Below are positions 33,022 to 43,304 of a DNA stretch of 64,000 nucleotides, piece after piece (the stretch's first letter is position 1; each line of letters begins with the position of its first letter). The notes under the pieces were generated by a model, which was not told the origin of the DNA, made no database searches, and worked only from the letters and a program-made list of their open reading frames with translations. A program made the translations under genes and the position numbers. Source of the DNA: Anodontia alba (lineage: Eukaryota; Mollusca; Bivalvia; Lucinida; Lucinidae); contig OZ024833.1 in NCBI GenBank assembly GCA_964016985.1, forward strand, positions 63,629,463 through 63,693,462. The letters are read 5' to 3'.

Positions 33022-34249
33022 CAAAAACATTGCATTAGCATCATTTGATTATTCCTTTGCTGTTTTTTTTTAAAGAGTATCCTTAGTATAGTATTGGTAG
33101 GTACATATTTTACCACAAGTATATTTGAAAAAAAATACGCACAGTGCGGTAATTATGTCGAATACGGTATCCATTTTCTTGGCTTTATCAATGTATATGG
33201 CATACATCGTGACTTTTCATTATAGTTTCTGTTTTGTTTTATTGTAAAATGCTATCAAGAATTCTTTAAGTGACACGTCGATATCGACTCGCTTACATAA
33301 CAAGAAGGGAAATAGTACTGTAACTTTTTACTCAGAAAACCATACACCAGTTACTCTTCTTGCATTGTGTTCGGATATGTTATATACTTCTTAATATAGA
33401 CAACAAAATCTTATTCTTGTAACATTTGTGGCAAGAATTTCATAATTTTAAAAGTTAATTTGAAAAGATTAATAATAAAAGATTATGACAGTTGGCTATT
33501 TGCTATTTTACTGAAATGCAATGGTGTCACTATATTAACTTATAGATGTTCGTCATGTTTTAACTCTTAAAGCTGTAAAAATTCCCGGTGGTTTATTCTA
33601 CTGACTGTTCTAAGGCGGTAATCCCGGTGTTAGTCTTACTCTTTGTTGCTTTGTGGTTTATTCTATCAGCTTATTTGTTTTAAAGACACATTTTTTTCCT
33701 TCTTTGGCTAGAACCCCTCTCATGATCATCCCTAATATACAGTCCTGATAACAGAGCGCACATCAAAGGCTTATCTTATCTAAGTGATTATTAGTCATTA
33801 TGAGGATGTTAAGTCTCATTAGGTGGGGCCCTATAAGGGGTAATTCATATAATTAAGAAGTATTCAATATGTTACTTTAGAACCAAATAAATTCCATTTG
33901 AAAATTTTGCAGTTTATTTGTTGATTTATGTTGTATCTCTTTATTTATTTATTTTTTGATAGATCAAAAATATAAAAGTGTTGTTTTTTCTTGCAGTGGG
34001 GGGAAATAGAAATAAACTGAAATAGAAATATAAAATTTAAAGTTTTTATTTTATTTATTTATTTTCTAAAGTAAATAAGAACACGTCACAAACTGAATCC
34101 TTATCCTACTGATAGAGCATTATATAATAAATCTGGTAGGAATTTTAAAAAATAATTGTATCCAAAAATGTGAATATTTATTTTTTGCAATCACACAAAC
34201 TGAATTTTCTGAAATACAGTTATTTCTACAAACTAGTCTGTATGTTTAG
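33022..34249. other. non-coding, very AT-rich
   Basis: Contains a repeat R fragment at about 33575-33665 (GACTGTTCTAAGGCGGTAAT, CCCGGTGTTAGTCTTACTC). Otherwise AT-rich with no recognised exon. Confidence 0.5.
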
Positions 34250-34407
34250 TGAAGATTCAGATCAGCCTGCACATCTGCACAGTCTGATAAGTCTTCGGCA
34301 CACTCTCTATAAGAAATACTGCTTCTTCGTCTAAATAGCACAGATTGATCAGGCTGCGGAGATGGCAGGCTGATCCGAGTTTTCACTGAGCATAATGTTA
34401 CTTTGCA
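34250..34407. repeat. family B, partial
   Basis: GATTCAGATCAGCCTGCACA and GGCAGGCTGATCCGAGTTTT as inverted halves. The termini are lost. Confidence 0.55.
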
Positions 34408-34578
34408 GAAATTAATGTGATTTGTTTGTTTAGTACCTGCCACAAACTGTGAAATTCTTTTTCCAGTTGTGTATTGCATTTTATGACACGACATGTTTTC
34501 CAGTACTGTAAATAATCAAACATTATTTACTAAAAGCAAAAGGGCATTATTATTACACATTGAAAGAAGAATAAAGAA

Positions 34579-34738
34579 ATGTTTTTTTCTTATTTTTCCC
34601 GGAAAATAAGATTTGCCGTTTCATGTAAATTGCTTCCCTTAGAGACCGTTCACATGAAATGTCAAAACCTATTTTACAGGAAAAATAAGAAAAAGCTTAT
34701 TAATTTGTCGTCTGCTGAATCCGCCCATAGCGTGGTGA
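34579..34738. mobile_element. family G MITE
   Basis: Arms TTCTTATTTTTCCCGGAAAA and TTACAGGAAAAATAAGAAAA around CATGTAAATTGCTTCCC. The right end is GTCGTCTGCTGAATCCGCCC; the left terminus is not identifiable. Confidence 0.65.
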
Positions 34739-34904
34739 GTAATAATTCTCAAATGTCTGTGCCAAAAAAAGTGCTACAAAATTATGCTTTTCCAGAACAA
34801 TGAATTTATTTATTTCACCCTCTTCAGTGATAATCATTTGACGAAGCTACTAAAATAGTGCTACTGGAAATTTATGCAAATAAGAAACAGATAAAGAGGG
34901 CATA

Positions 34905-35182
34905 CATCACGAAAACATGCCTATTCAAATATACTGAAAATTTTACCACCAAAAACTGAAAATTTTCAAATAAAAAATTCTGATATTTTTCATATTTCAG
35001 CCAAAAACATAGATTGTGGGTACTCGTTAGAACCGCCTCGACGAGGCGGTTCTAACGAGTACCCACAATCTATGTTTTTGAGCAGAAATAAGAAAAATAA
35101 TATATACCCCTCTAAACCCCAGTTTTACTATATAAAAGTGGGGTTTAAGGGGGTTGAAATAATATAGGTGTGTTTTCGTGAT
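34905..35182. mobile_element. family A foldback MITE, copy 10
   Basis: CATCACGAAAACATGCC to GTGTTTTCGTGAT. Perfect central palindrome CCGCCTCGACGAGGCGG with long TTCTAACGAGTACCCACAAT arms. Confidence 0.88.
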
Positions 35183-35195
35183 AGAGGCATAAGAA

Positions 35196-35302
35196 GCTGT
35201 ATTTCTCCAAAAACATGTTGTGGGTATTCATTAGAGCTGCCTTGGAGAGGCGATTCTGATGAAAAACAACCAGCTATATTTTATTGAATAAAAAGAAATA
35301 AA
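35196..35302. repeat. foldback relic with GTTGTGGGTATTCATTAG
   Basis: ACATGTTGTGGGTATTCATT, GAGCTGCCTTGGAGAGGCGATTC and TGATGAAAAACAACCAG: a weak relative of the family A core directly after copy 10. Confidence 0.45.
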
Positions 35303-35337
35303 AATCAAATTATCATCAAATAACCCACCTTTCCTCG

Positions 35338-35490
35338 CATGGGGAAGAGAGAGCTAATCTAAGTGCTTTTCGTATGTTTGTTCGATTTGCGCTTGTTTGG
35401 TTCTGTCTGTTTCCTCTTCCTCTTGGTGTCTGGAAAGGGCTGCGGTTTATGATTGTGGCACTCCCTGGACCTTTTACTTACTTTTTAGTT
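35338..35490 (+). repeat. repeat R fragment with the conserved frame
   Basis: Plus-strand reading gives GEERANLSAFRMFVRF and FPLPLGVWKGLRFMIVALP without a stop, the same frame as on the minus strand at 4.7 and 30.1 kb. Here the element is inverted and truncated. Confidence 0.6.
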
Positions 35491-36039
35491 ACTACTAGTT
35501 TACATACGCAAACATTTTCCTTTTTCTCCTAGAAAAAAATAGAACTAGACATTCCATGCGAATCGTCTCCTAAGAAGAATAATTATGTCAAAGATAGGGG
35601 AATTCCGTTAAAGGCATGCATACAAGAGTTGTTCAGGAAGTCTTTGCAGTTTTGCAAGTAACTTTTTGTAGCTTAAAGGAATCACTTGGCCTTCTGCCGT
35701 CTGATAAACGAACAAACAGTGACTACGGTTATTAAACGGTATCATCAAACAGTAGTAGCAACTTCGAACTGAAAATGGCAATCAAGAAAACATTAATATT
35801 ACCAGAACACTGAGGTAGTCATACAACAAGGCGCTGGCTCTATCTGATTTATGTGACTAATATCTCGCTATTCGTAGTGGCTGAAGTGACTCATTTGGAG
35901 TTTTTTCGGGAAGGCGTCTCCTATCTGATGTTGGGGGGATAATTAGACTGGCATTCGTCCAGGAGAGATGAGACCTTTTCAAATTAAGTCCAACCAAACA
36001 CAAAGATAATGTCTCTCTGATACCAGTGTTATAAATTCC

Positions 36040-36750
36040 AATCTCATCTGAGCCGGATAGTAGAAAGCAACACAATTGACCTATGAAAAATGATGCACCA
36101 GGGGCTTATAATTCTACTAACGGGGATAACAGCTCCCTAGTATAAGGTATACAACATGTTGTGTGCGGGTTGCCTGTCATCTGACTATCTTAGAGAAACT
36201 GATATGGTAATAATTTTCACCTCTGCAATACTTCATTAAATGTTTACAGAAATACTAATCACATATGCCAGTTGCCCAGTCAAAGCAGACAACATTTTGA
36301 AATATATTGCTTATTTTTTCCAGAAAACAAGGTTTGACATCCTAAGGAGACAGTTTGCATGAAATGTTAAACCCTGTTTTCTGGAAAAAAAAGTTAGAAA
36401 GATGTCGGCAAATTATCATCTGCTGAATTTGCCCAGACACTGACAAAGATCAAAATGCCTCAGAAAAGGTTGTAAAGCTTTTAAAAATCATTTCTTGATC
36501 TTATCTTCTTAATTTGAAACTAGAGTTACAATAATACATTAATGCCAATCACTGCTGGAGTCAGCTAGCCAGTGTAATGGTGCTTTCCTTCTGTAAGTCG
36601 TTTCAAGGGTCACAACCCCGTTAGTAGAATTATAACTCTCAGGATGCACCTATAGATACGAAATGACTGAATGTACTATAACCAGTCCAGGGGAGTTTGC
36701 GTCATAGCTCCAGGTAAGATGACAGGTATGGTGTCAATTAAAGTTAGTTT
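36040..36750. mobile_element. possible long-TIR element with a family G insertion
   Basis: GATGCACCAGGGGCTTATAA and TTCTACTAACGGGG (about 36091-36125) recur inverted as CCCCGTTAGTAGAATTATAA and GGATGCACC (about 36617-36652). The interior at 36278-36440 is a family G palindrome (TTTTTTCCAGAAAACAAGG, CCCTGTTTTCTGGAAAAAA, ATCATCTGCTGAATTTGCCC). Confidence 0.5.
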
Positions 36751-37496
36751 TGTAATAAAACTATCCCATGAGTACTCAAGCGAATCGTTACATCGAAGTT
36801 TATTTATTTATAACTTATACAACGTACTTACATAAAAAACAAGAACATTTTAGAAGTTAATCGTACTTCTCAAGAGCTTATATGACGTTAAGGGATGATG
36901 CTATCATATTGACAATATCTACTATCGTATTGACAATATCTAGATGATCAAACATCAACAGGTAACGCTTCGATTGTTTATCCAGCTGGATATATCCTAC
37001 AGATTCAAGCAGAAATGTAACTTGACTAGTGTTTTATCTCCGACTCGGTGAAATGAAAGATGTATTGGCTTTCTGACACTTGTTCTTCAAAATGGTCCAT
37101 CAAACAATTGGGATTGAGTTACTTGCTAAAATCTTCGTGCGCCCAGCTTGGTAATTTGATACGGTCATGCTTTAGTTTTATTGTGTGCACATGTCGTCGC
37201 TCTTCGGACTTCTTTAAATTTCTACTTTACAATAAACACTGAAAACTCGAAATTTTGAGAATGTTATATTAGACTCCTCCACTGAATATAAAAAAAAACC
37301 CCAAAAAACTCCAATAGTTGTAGAAGATCTGAGCCGAATATATATTTTGTCCCGAGGACTATAATATATTGCATCTTATCTACATCTTATTTTCATTGGT
37401 CAATGATAATCACGTGGACAACAATCTTAAGGAAATTTTGATATATGTATACTGTGACTCGATTGTTAACAAACGGTTAAAAAATGGCGGAAAATT

Positions 37497-37770
37497 CATC
37501 ACGAAAACATACCTATATAATTTTCTTAAACCCCACTTTTATATAGTAAAACTGAGGTTTACAGGGGTGAACAATATTTTTCTTATATCTGCTCAAAACA
37601 CAGATTGTGGATACTCGTTAGAACCGCCTCGGCGAGGCGGTTCTAACGAGTAACCACAATCTATGCTTTGTGCAGAAATATGAAAAATGTCTGTGTTTTT
37701 TTTATCTGAAAATTTTCAGTTTTTGGAGATAAAATTTTCTGTATATTTGAATAGGCGTGTTTTCGTAATG
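37497..37770. mobile_element. family A foldback MITE, copy 11
   Basis: CATCACGAAAACATACC to GTGTTTTCGTAATG. Slightly shortened on the CCCC side. The core is CGCCTCGGCGAGGCGG. Confidence 0.85.
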
Positions 37771-37892
37771 TATCAGCTGTATCTAATCACCTAAGATATA
37801 TAATCTTATCGAAGCTAAAGATTTACTTCAACCACTTTACAGTGGCGCAGCTAGATTGGAATGATTTTTACGCAATTGAAAAAATATCTTTA

Positions 37893-37990
37893 GAATCACC
37901 TCCAAAATGGAGGCTACTCTTAAAAGAAAGAACTTGCTCCCAGAGGGAGCAAATTCTTTCCTTTAAGAGCAGTCTCTGTGGTTCAGAAAC
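37893..37990. repeat. GGGAGCAAATTCTTT foldback
   Basis: GGCTACTCTTAAAAGAAAGA and TCTTTCCTTTAAGAGCAGTC arms flank TTGCTCCCAGAGGGAGCAA, the best-preserved copy of this small foldback. Confidence 0.65.
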
Positions 37991-38023
37991 AAAATATTTT
38001 ATGTTATTATCACTTAACCCTTC

Positions 38024-38202
38024 TCTTGCTGAACACGACATGCCCTGTCTTAGCAAACAGTGTAGATCCAGATCAGTTGGCTTCTGAAGAAGCCAACTGA
38101 TCTGGATCTGCACTGTAACAACCTGGATCAAGTAATCTGATTGGCAAAAATATTAGAAGTGGACGTGGCTTCTATATATATATTCAGCATGACAAGGGTT
38201 AA
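38024..38202. mobile_element. family E piggyBac-like MITE carrying a family D hairpin
   Basis: TTAA is followed by CCCTTCTCTTGCTGAA at the left, and TTCAGCATGACAAGGG is followed by TTAA at the right. CCC/GGG ends beside TTAA are typical of piggyBac-type elements. A family D hairpin with a CAGTTGGCTTCTGAAGAAGC core (38053-38116) sits inside, at the same place as in the 58.3 kb copy. Confidence 0.75.
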
Positions 38203-39020
38203 TTGTAAATAGTTTACATATGCATTTAACGCATGCGTAATGTGCGTAATGGTCGCAACGCCTATGATTTAGAAAACATGCCCTCATAGATTTTGTACGA
38301 AGAGCTATCACGCCCATAAAATGGTATCACATGACCTAATGTTTTCATTTAGTTCATACTCGTCTTAGGATGTACATGTCGATCTAGTTGCTGTGACTCT
38401 ACATCAACTAGTAACATTTCTGGTGAAAGAATGTCCACAATACTGGTTACCCGCTTAGAGGACTAAGCCTGCCCAGTAAACGTGTGGTTAGGTAAACTGA
38501 CCGCGCTCGAAATGACCCCATTGGGTTGACTGGACCGTAAAACCTCAACACAAACAAACAAAATCAACCAGTAACAAGAAAAGGAGGGGTCGCATGACTG
38601 CCCTTGTACATATGATCAAGCGACTTTCAACCTTTTTCTGAAGTTCCTATAAATGCCTGTTCGTACATATCAGGTTTGGTTTCTTAAAGTGATTTTAAAA
38701 ACAAATTTATTACAAATTATTCGCATGTTCAAGCATCACACAAATACCTAAAAGTACTTTAGGATGGAATCATATCTAGGTGTTATATAGGTGTATTAGT
38801 CAACAAAGTATTAAAAATCATTTTTATTGAGCTGCATGACTGACGTTCATCGAATATTATGTTAGCAATATTTGCGTGTTTTTTGGTACTGATTATGTAA
38901 CAAATAATATCTACACTAACAAAGACTTCGTGTCTGACGTCAGACCACAATTTCTGCCAGGAGTGGAGTAAATGACTAGGTACTGCGCAAGTCGGATAGG
39001 TCCATTGTCCATTTAAACAT
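38203..39020. other. non-coding, no recognised gene
   Basis: Spacer. AGGAGTGGAGTAAATGACTAG-like sequence at about 38959-39001 is shared with 30980-31025, in both cases just before a CAA/A-rich tract. Confidence 0.45.
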
Positions 39021-39170
39021 TAACAACAACAACAACAATAACAGCACAAAAAAAAAAAAAAAAAAAAAAAAAAATAAATAAATAAATAAAAAAAAACAAA
39101 AAAAAAACAAACAAAAAAACCCCCAAAAAAACAACAACAAAAAACAAAAACAAAAAACAAACACACTTAC
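39021..39170. repeat. (AAC)n / poly-A tract
   Basis: AAC units, then about 27 As, AAAT units, and mixed CAAA/CAA units. Phe/Leu-rich minus frames here are artefacts. Confidence 0.95.
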
Positions 39171-39321
39171 AAAGAAACGAATTATTTATCATGTACATCA
39201 GAGCCGAATTCAGATTTATTCAATAGGGTGTTCAACGTTTCTGAGGGATTGGGGTGTCGATTTAATCAATTTACCATACTTACATTGTACTTACTCCATG
39301 TATTCGGACAAACAGGTCTTA

Positions 39322-39389
39322 GCAAACAGTTTAGACCGAGATCAGACACCATAGAACGCGGCGTCTAATCAGAGTCTATACTGTTTGCT
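39322..39389. repeat. family D hairpin, GCCGC-type core (degraded)
   Basis: GCAAACAGTTTAGACC, CAGACACCATAGAACGCGGC, then GAGTCTATACTGTTTGC. Confidence 0.7.
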
Positions 39390-39456
39390 ACTTATCCTGC
39401 AGTTCAGACACTTTCGCAGATAGTAGTAAAATTGACTTGTTGAAATTTTAGAAATA

Positions 39457-39816
39457 CAGTAAAACTTCAATGGCTCGAACCCCGATGGCTCGTTTACCAT
39501 GGATGAGTCGAACACGCTCTTGAGTCCGCAGGGATTTCCTCCAAATATGATATACGGATAATTTAGGGACATTTTCTTCATTTATCTTGCAAATGTATGC
39601 TGTGCGTACTCATTAGAGTCGCCTCGATGAGGCGATTCTAATGAGTACACACAACATACGTTTATAATATAGAACACCGAAAAGATATCCCACAATTTAA
39701 TATTTCCATTATGCCTCCTGGTATGGCACTAATAGTAACCCTCCGTGGCTCGAACTACCGCTGTCTTGAGCAAATTTTCATGGTCCCAAAGATTCCGAGC
39801 CATTGCAGTTCGACTG
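39457..39816. mobile_element. pogo/Tigger-like MITE (family H) with a family A-type core
   Basis: CAGTAAAACTTCAATGGCTC and GCCATTGCAGTTCGACTG termini are flanked by TA. The centre (39594-39661) is GTACTCATTAGAGTCGCC with TCGATGAGGCGATTCTAATG, a palindrome clearly related to the core of family A, inside an otherwise different element. Confidence 0.8.
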
Positions 39817-40017
39817 TATGAGGTTAAGAGTATGGTAAGCAAATATTTATTAGGGTAACCACGGTATCAAAAAAGTAACAAATTCAAACTTTCTGAAAAT
39901 GAAAATGTGAGTCAAATAGGGGTTCAGTCAAATTCCCACGACCACACCCACTCCCCCTGTCCCACCCCTCTGGATCCGGTCCTGTAGATTATTTCTGTAA
40001 ATTGCTAATGTTATGGG

Positions 40018-40081
40018 AAACGGCGTAGATCTCGATAAGACGCCGCGTTCAGAGGCTTCTGATCTGAGTCTGTACTGTTTA
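40018..40081. repeat. family D hairpin (degraded)
   Basis: ACGGCGTAGATCTCGATAAG, ACGCCGCGTTCAGAGGCTTC, GAGTCTGTACTGTTT; one side of the core is mutated. Confidence 0.55.
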
Positions 40082-40104
40082 AAATGTCTAAAAGGGAAGT
40101 TCAT

Positions 40105-40350
40105 GGCCCAGTTGTTCAAAACTAACGATGTCGTTAAGTTAACGTATCGTTAAAACTTTGATCATTAAATATGGCATATATGTTAATATTTTTGCTGAAA
40201 AAAAAATGTGAGTAGCTTTTGCATTTGCAAAAGCTACTCACATTTTTTAGCAAAAATACCTGTGAATTAGATATTGTACTTACTAGAAAGGTTAACAGTT
40301 TGACCACTAATGAGCTCGTTTAGCTAACGATGCTTTGAACAACTGGGCCC
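40105..40350. mobile_element. family K MITE, copy 1
   Basis: Ends GGCCCAGTTGTTCAAAACTA and TGCTTTGAACAACTGGGCCC, inner arms GTTAACG, and a central perfect palindrome (AATGTGAGTAGCTTTTGCAT arm). Copy 2 lies at 59532-59755. Confidence 0.8.
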
Positions 40351-40874
40351 AGGAATGCAGAGCGCCAGTACCCAGGGTTGCCTGATACCGCTGTTCCCAC
40401 ACAATCTGAGTGGCAAGTTTGCTAATCGAAGAGTCCAGCATAAGTTTGAGATTGACTGCTGAAACATGTTTTTTCCTATAAAAGTTATATTTTTGGGGGG
40501 CAACTTTTCATTTACGCCCGTCCAGCCCGGCGTATCTGTTTGAGGTTGGTTTTGTAAAATGTGTATGCATTTGGAGAACATCGGTTTTCTTCCAGTTTTA
40601 TGGGGTTCTTAGTGGGGTTATATATAACTATTCATCCCCCACGTTCTTTTTATTATTATTCAAAGTCACACTTTTGCATCAGAGAACTGTGGTAACATAG
40701 TGAAATAAAAAAATGGGAAGTACTGTGTAGAATGAATGTAGCAATGTGGGTTTTGTTCCATAGGAGCCCCAATTTGACCTGAAATGAGCCTGTATATCAC
40801 ATTACACGGGCTTTGCAAAGAAAAAAAAAAACGATACTAAAAATTGTGCGACAGCAAATGCCGTATCAGATTAC

Positions 40875-41010
40875 ATATTACCGCAGTCTGATTAGATCAT
40901 TCGCTCTCAAGTTCCAGTATTTTTGGACATCGTCAACTACATAGACGAATAGCAAAGGCCCCGGATAAGACTGCGCGCGTGCACTGGCTGATTGCGGCAT
41001 TTCACATTCA
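40875..41010. repeat. family B fragment
   Basis: TACCGCAGTCTGATTAGATC and GATAAGACTGCGCGCGTGCA with GGCTGATTGCGGC. Degraded. Confidence 0.4.
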
Positions 41011-41091
41011 AGTATCACATATGCCTCAAATCTCCCCTTTTTTCCTGGTTCGGGTCAGTTATGATTAACCTGTACCACTCTCTTGGCAAAC

Positions 41092-41271
41092 CCCGCAGAC
41101 GACAAAGTAATGTTATTTATTTTTCTTTTTCCGAAGCTTTGACATGCCATGCCAATTGTCTCCAAAGGAGAGTTTTTATGAAATGACAAAGCCTATTTTT
41201 ACTTGGACAAATAAGACACATTTTCAAAATGTCGTCTGCTGAAATTTTTACCCAGCATGCAAAGCGTTAAG
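41092..41271. mobile_element. family G MITE
   Basis: GCAGACGACAAAGTAATG at the left, ATGTCGTCTGCTGAAATTTT with ACCCAGCATGCAAAGCGTTAA at the right, and the CATGCCAATTGTCTCC centre. Confidence 0.65.
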
Positions 41272-41314
41272 TACAATAAGAAGGAAGATCAGCAGTTGCA
41301 ATTCCTGTTAAAGA

Positions 41315-41490
41315 TTAGCACTCTGGGTAAACATTTCATCAGACGACATGTAGAAGTACTTTTTCTCATTTTTCCCAGAAAAAAGGATTTGGCATTTCAT
41401 GCAAATTGTCTCTGCATGAAATGTCAATTCCTGTTTTCTGGAAAAGTATGATAAATTTGTCGTCTGCTGGATATGCTCATAGTGTGTTAA
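41315..41490. mobile_element. family G MITE, complete
   Basis: TTAGCACTCTGGGTAAACAT...CAGACGACATGTAGAAGTAC, centre CATGCAAATTGTCTC, right end TTGTCGTCTGCTGGATATGC then CATAGTGTGTTAA. Lies only 44 bp from the previous copy. Confidence 0.75.
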
Positions 41491-41878
41491 AGGTTAAATA
41501 AGATGATAGAAGGCAGATACTAAAAACATATGCTAACATTCCTTACTCAACAAAAGGTTGCGGTAAAAGCTGTTAAGTGTTCCTCTGTGAATTGTTTCCG
41601 GATTTTATAAAATAAGCCAGAAATATGCATTTTTTCTCTCAGGTTTTTGTTTCCTTATCTTTCTGTCTTTTCCTCTTTGAATATGAAACTTGAGTCACAG
41701 CTATAAAAAATACTTTACTTTCGAAAGTCTGCATGCTAACAGCGAGTGCCCAGACCAGACTGCAATTCCGCGCAGTCGGGTCAGGGCTTACCGTTAGCTA
41801 CCTAGATTGTTCAATTTGTACTTACTTGAAGTGCAATAAATAAATAAATAAATAGGAACTTAATATTAATATTTACCA

Positions 41879-42034
41879 TGCTATGGGCAAATTCAGCAGA
41901 CGACAAACTGATGATATTTTCTTATTTTTCTTGTAAAATAGGATATGACAATTTTCATGATGTGTCAGATCCTTTTGACTTGGAATAAAAAAATTCAAAA
42001 TGTCGTCTGCTGAAAATTTCACCCAGCAGGCAGT
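41879..42034. mobile_element. family G MITE
   Basis: TATGGGCAAATTCAGCAGAC / GACGACAAACTGATG and AATGTCGTCTGCTGAAAATT / TCACCCAGCAGG. Third family G element within 1 kb. Confidence 0.65.
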
Positions 42035-42369
42035 TTTTTTTTCATGTACGAAAAGATACAGTAAAATAGGAAATGCTGCGCCCCAGCTCAGTCGAGTATA
42101 GCAAGTGCCTTGATCAGACTTTATTGGCTAATCGCAAGATGAGAAAAGGGCCCTAATGACATACGTGTTAAGCCAGTGTGTTAAGCGAAAGCCCATGTTA
42201 TCTTGAAAATCCTCGCAGTTTTATCAGAGTCTTTACTGTCAGTCTCAGTATCGTTGGATACTGTTAAAGTTTGCTTGCGCGGACGTGCTGGTGGCTCATC
42301 TGAGACTCACTACTCGCACACCTCATAAAGGCTATTTTCAGCGGGCGTGCTATTTTTCATGCAATATGA

Positions 42370-42695
42370 GGACAACATTAGCCCAGACCAGCCTGCGTAA
42401 ATAGTCTGGTTCCGGTCTTATCGAACAATGAGATGCGCAGGTTGGTCTGGACATAAATTTTGCACTCTCAAAAAATACCGAACTAGCTCAGCTTTGATTA
42501 AGTTATCACGGTTAATCGTCAATGTTTGTGCTTTGCGCGTTAATTGGCAAATAATATTAGATAAACTAATTAGTGTAATTGACTAAGGAACCGGGATACA
42601 GATAAACCCATTTAATGTCTTATACGAACAGTAAAGACCTAAACCAGACTGCGTGGTCCGCGCAGTCAGGTCTGTTTTTACTACCGTTCGCACAC
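42370..42695. repeat. two GC-rich inverted repeats upstream of the SRCR gene
   Basis: GCCCAGACCAGCCTGCGTAA with GCGCAGGTTGGTCTGGAC (about 42377-42455), and CGAACAGTAAAGACCTAAAC / CAGACTGCGTGGTCCGCGCAGTC / TTTTTACTACCGTTCG (about 42624-42690). They resemble family B/D hairpins with different stems. Confidence 0.55.
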
Positions 42696-42699
42696 GCAT

Positions 42700-43304
42700 T
42701 AATTGTTATCGAACAGCGAAGGCGATTACAATATTGTCAAGATATTTAACCGTGGTTGGCATTTGTAGATCGCGCATACATAATGTCGGTTTTGCTGTGT
42801 CCCGGTTCGGTGAAAGTATCAGTGTAGCTTAACCTGCAAGCATAGTAATGGTCAGATCTCTCTGAGCTTCGTTTAACAGCTAATAACACAAACATATGCT
42901 GTTTTTATCTAGCGATTGGTGCCGAAATATATTCAGTTTATTTTTGTTGCTTAGCTTGAAAACTTGTTTGTTTTGTATGTAGTGAGTTTGTTTAGAAGCT
43001 GGATACTTTTTTAATTCATGATTCGTTTCACACCTTTGCATCATTCGGATGTATTCTGGAATTCAGGGGGAATTTCATTATTTTATGTTATACGCTTTGG
43101 TTGTGTGTTAAGTAGGCTGTGTTAAGTAGGATTTTAGCTTTAGTCATTGTGTGAAATATTCGGGGCCATTCCAACAGGGATTCTGACATAACTTGAAAAG
43201 TTGTACGTTAAACTATGGAACTCTTACTTACATGTTAATCTGAAAGGAATCAATACGGACGAACATATCACTTATGTAACAGTTATAGGACAGATATTAC
43301 AAAC
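42700..43304 (+). promoter_or_regulatory. 5' flank of the SRCR gene (promoter not resolved)
   Basis: No convincing TATA box or initiator can be fixed by eye. The nearest in-frame stop upstream of the ATG is TAA at 43236-43238, so the reading frame does not extend further left. The start context is ACAAACATGTC, with A at -3. A 5' non-coding exon and intron could exist here. Confidence 0.3.

Noticed and set aside
38976..39198. Phe/Leu-rich minus frames suggesting a membrane protein
   Set aside because: Low-complexity A-rich repeat.
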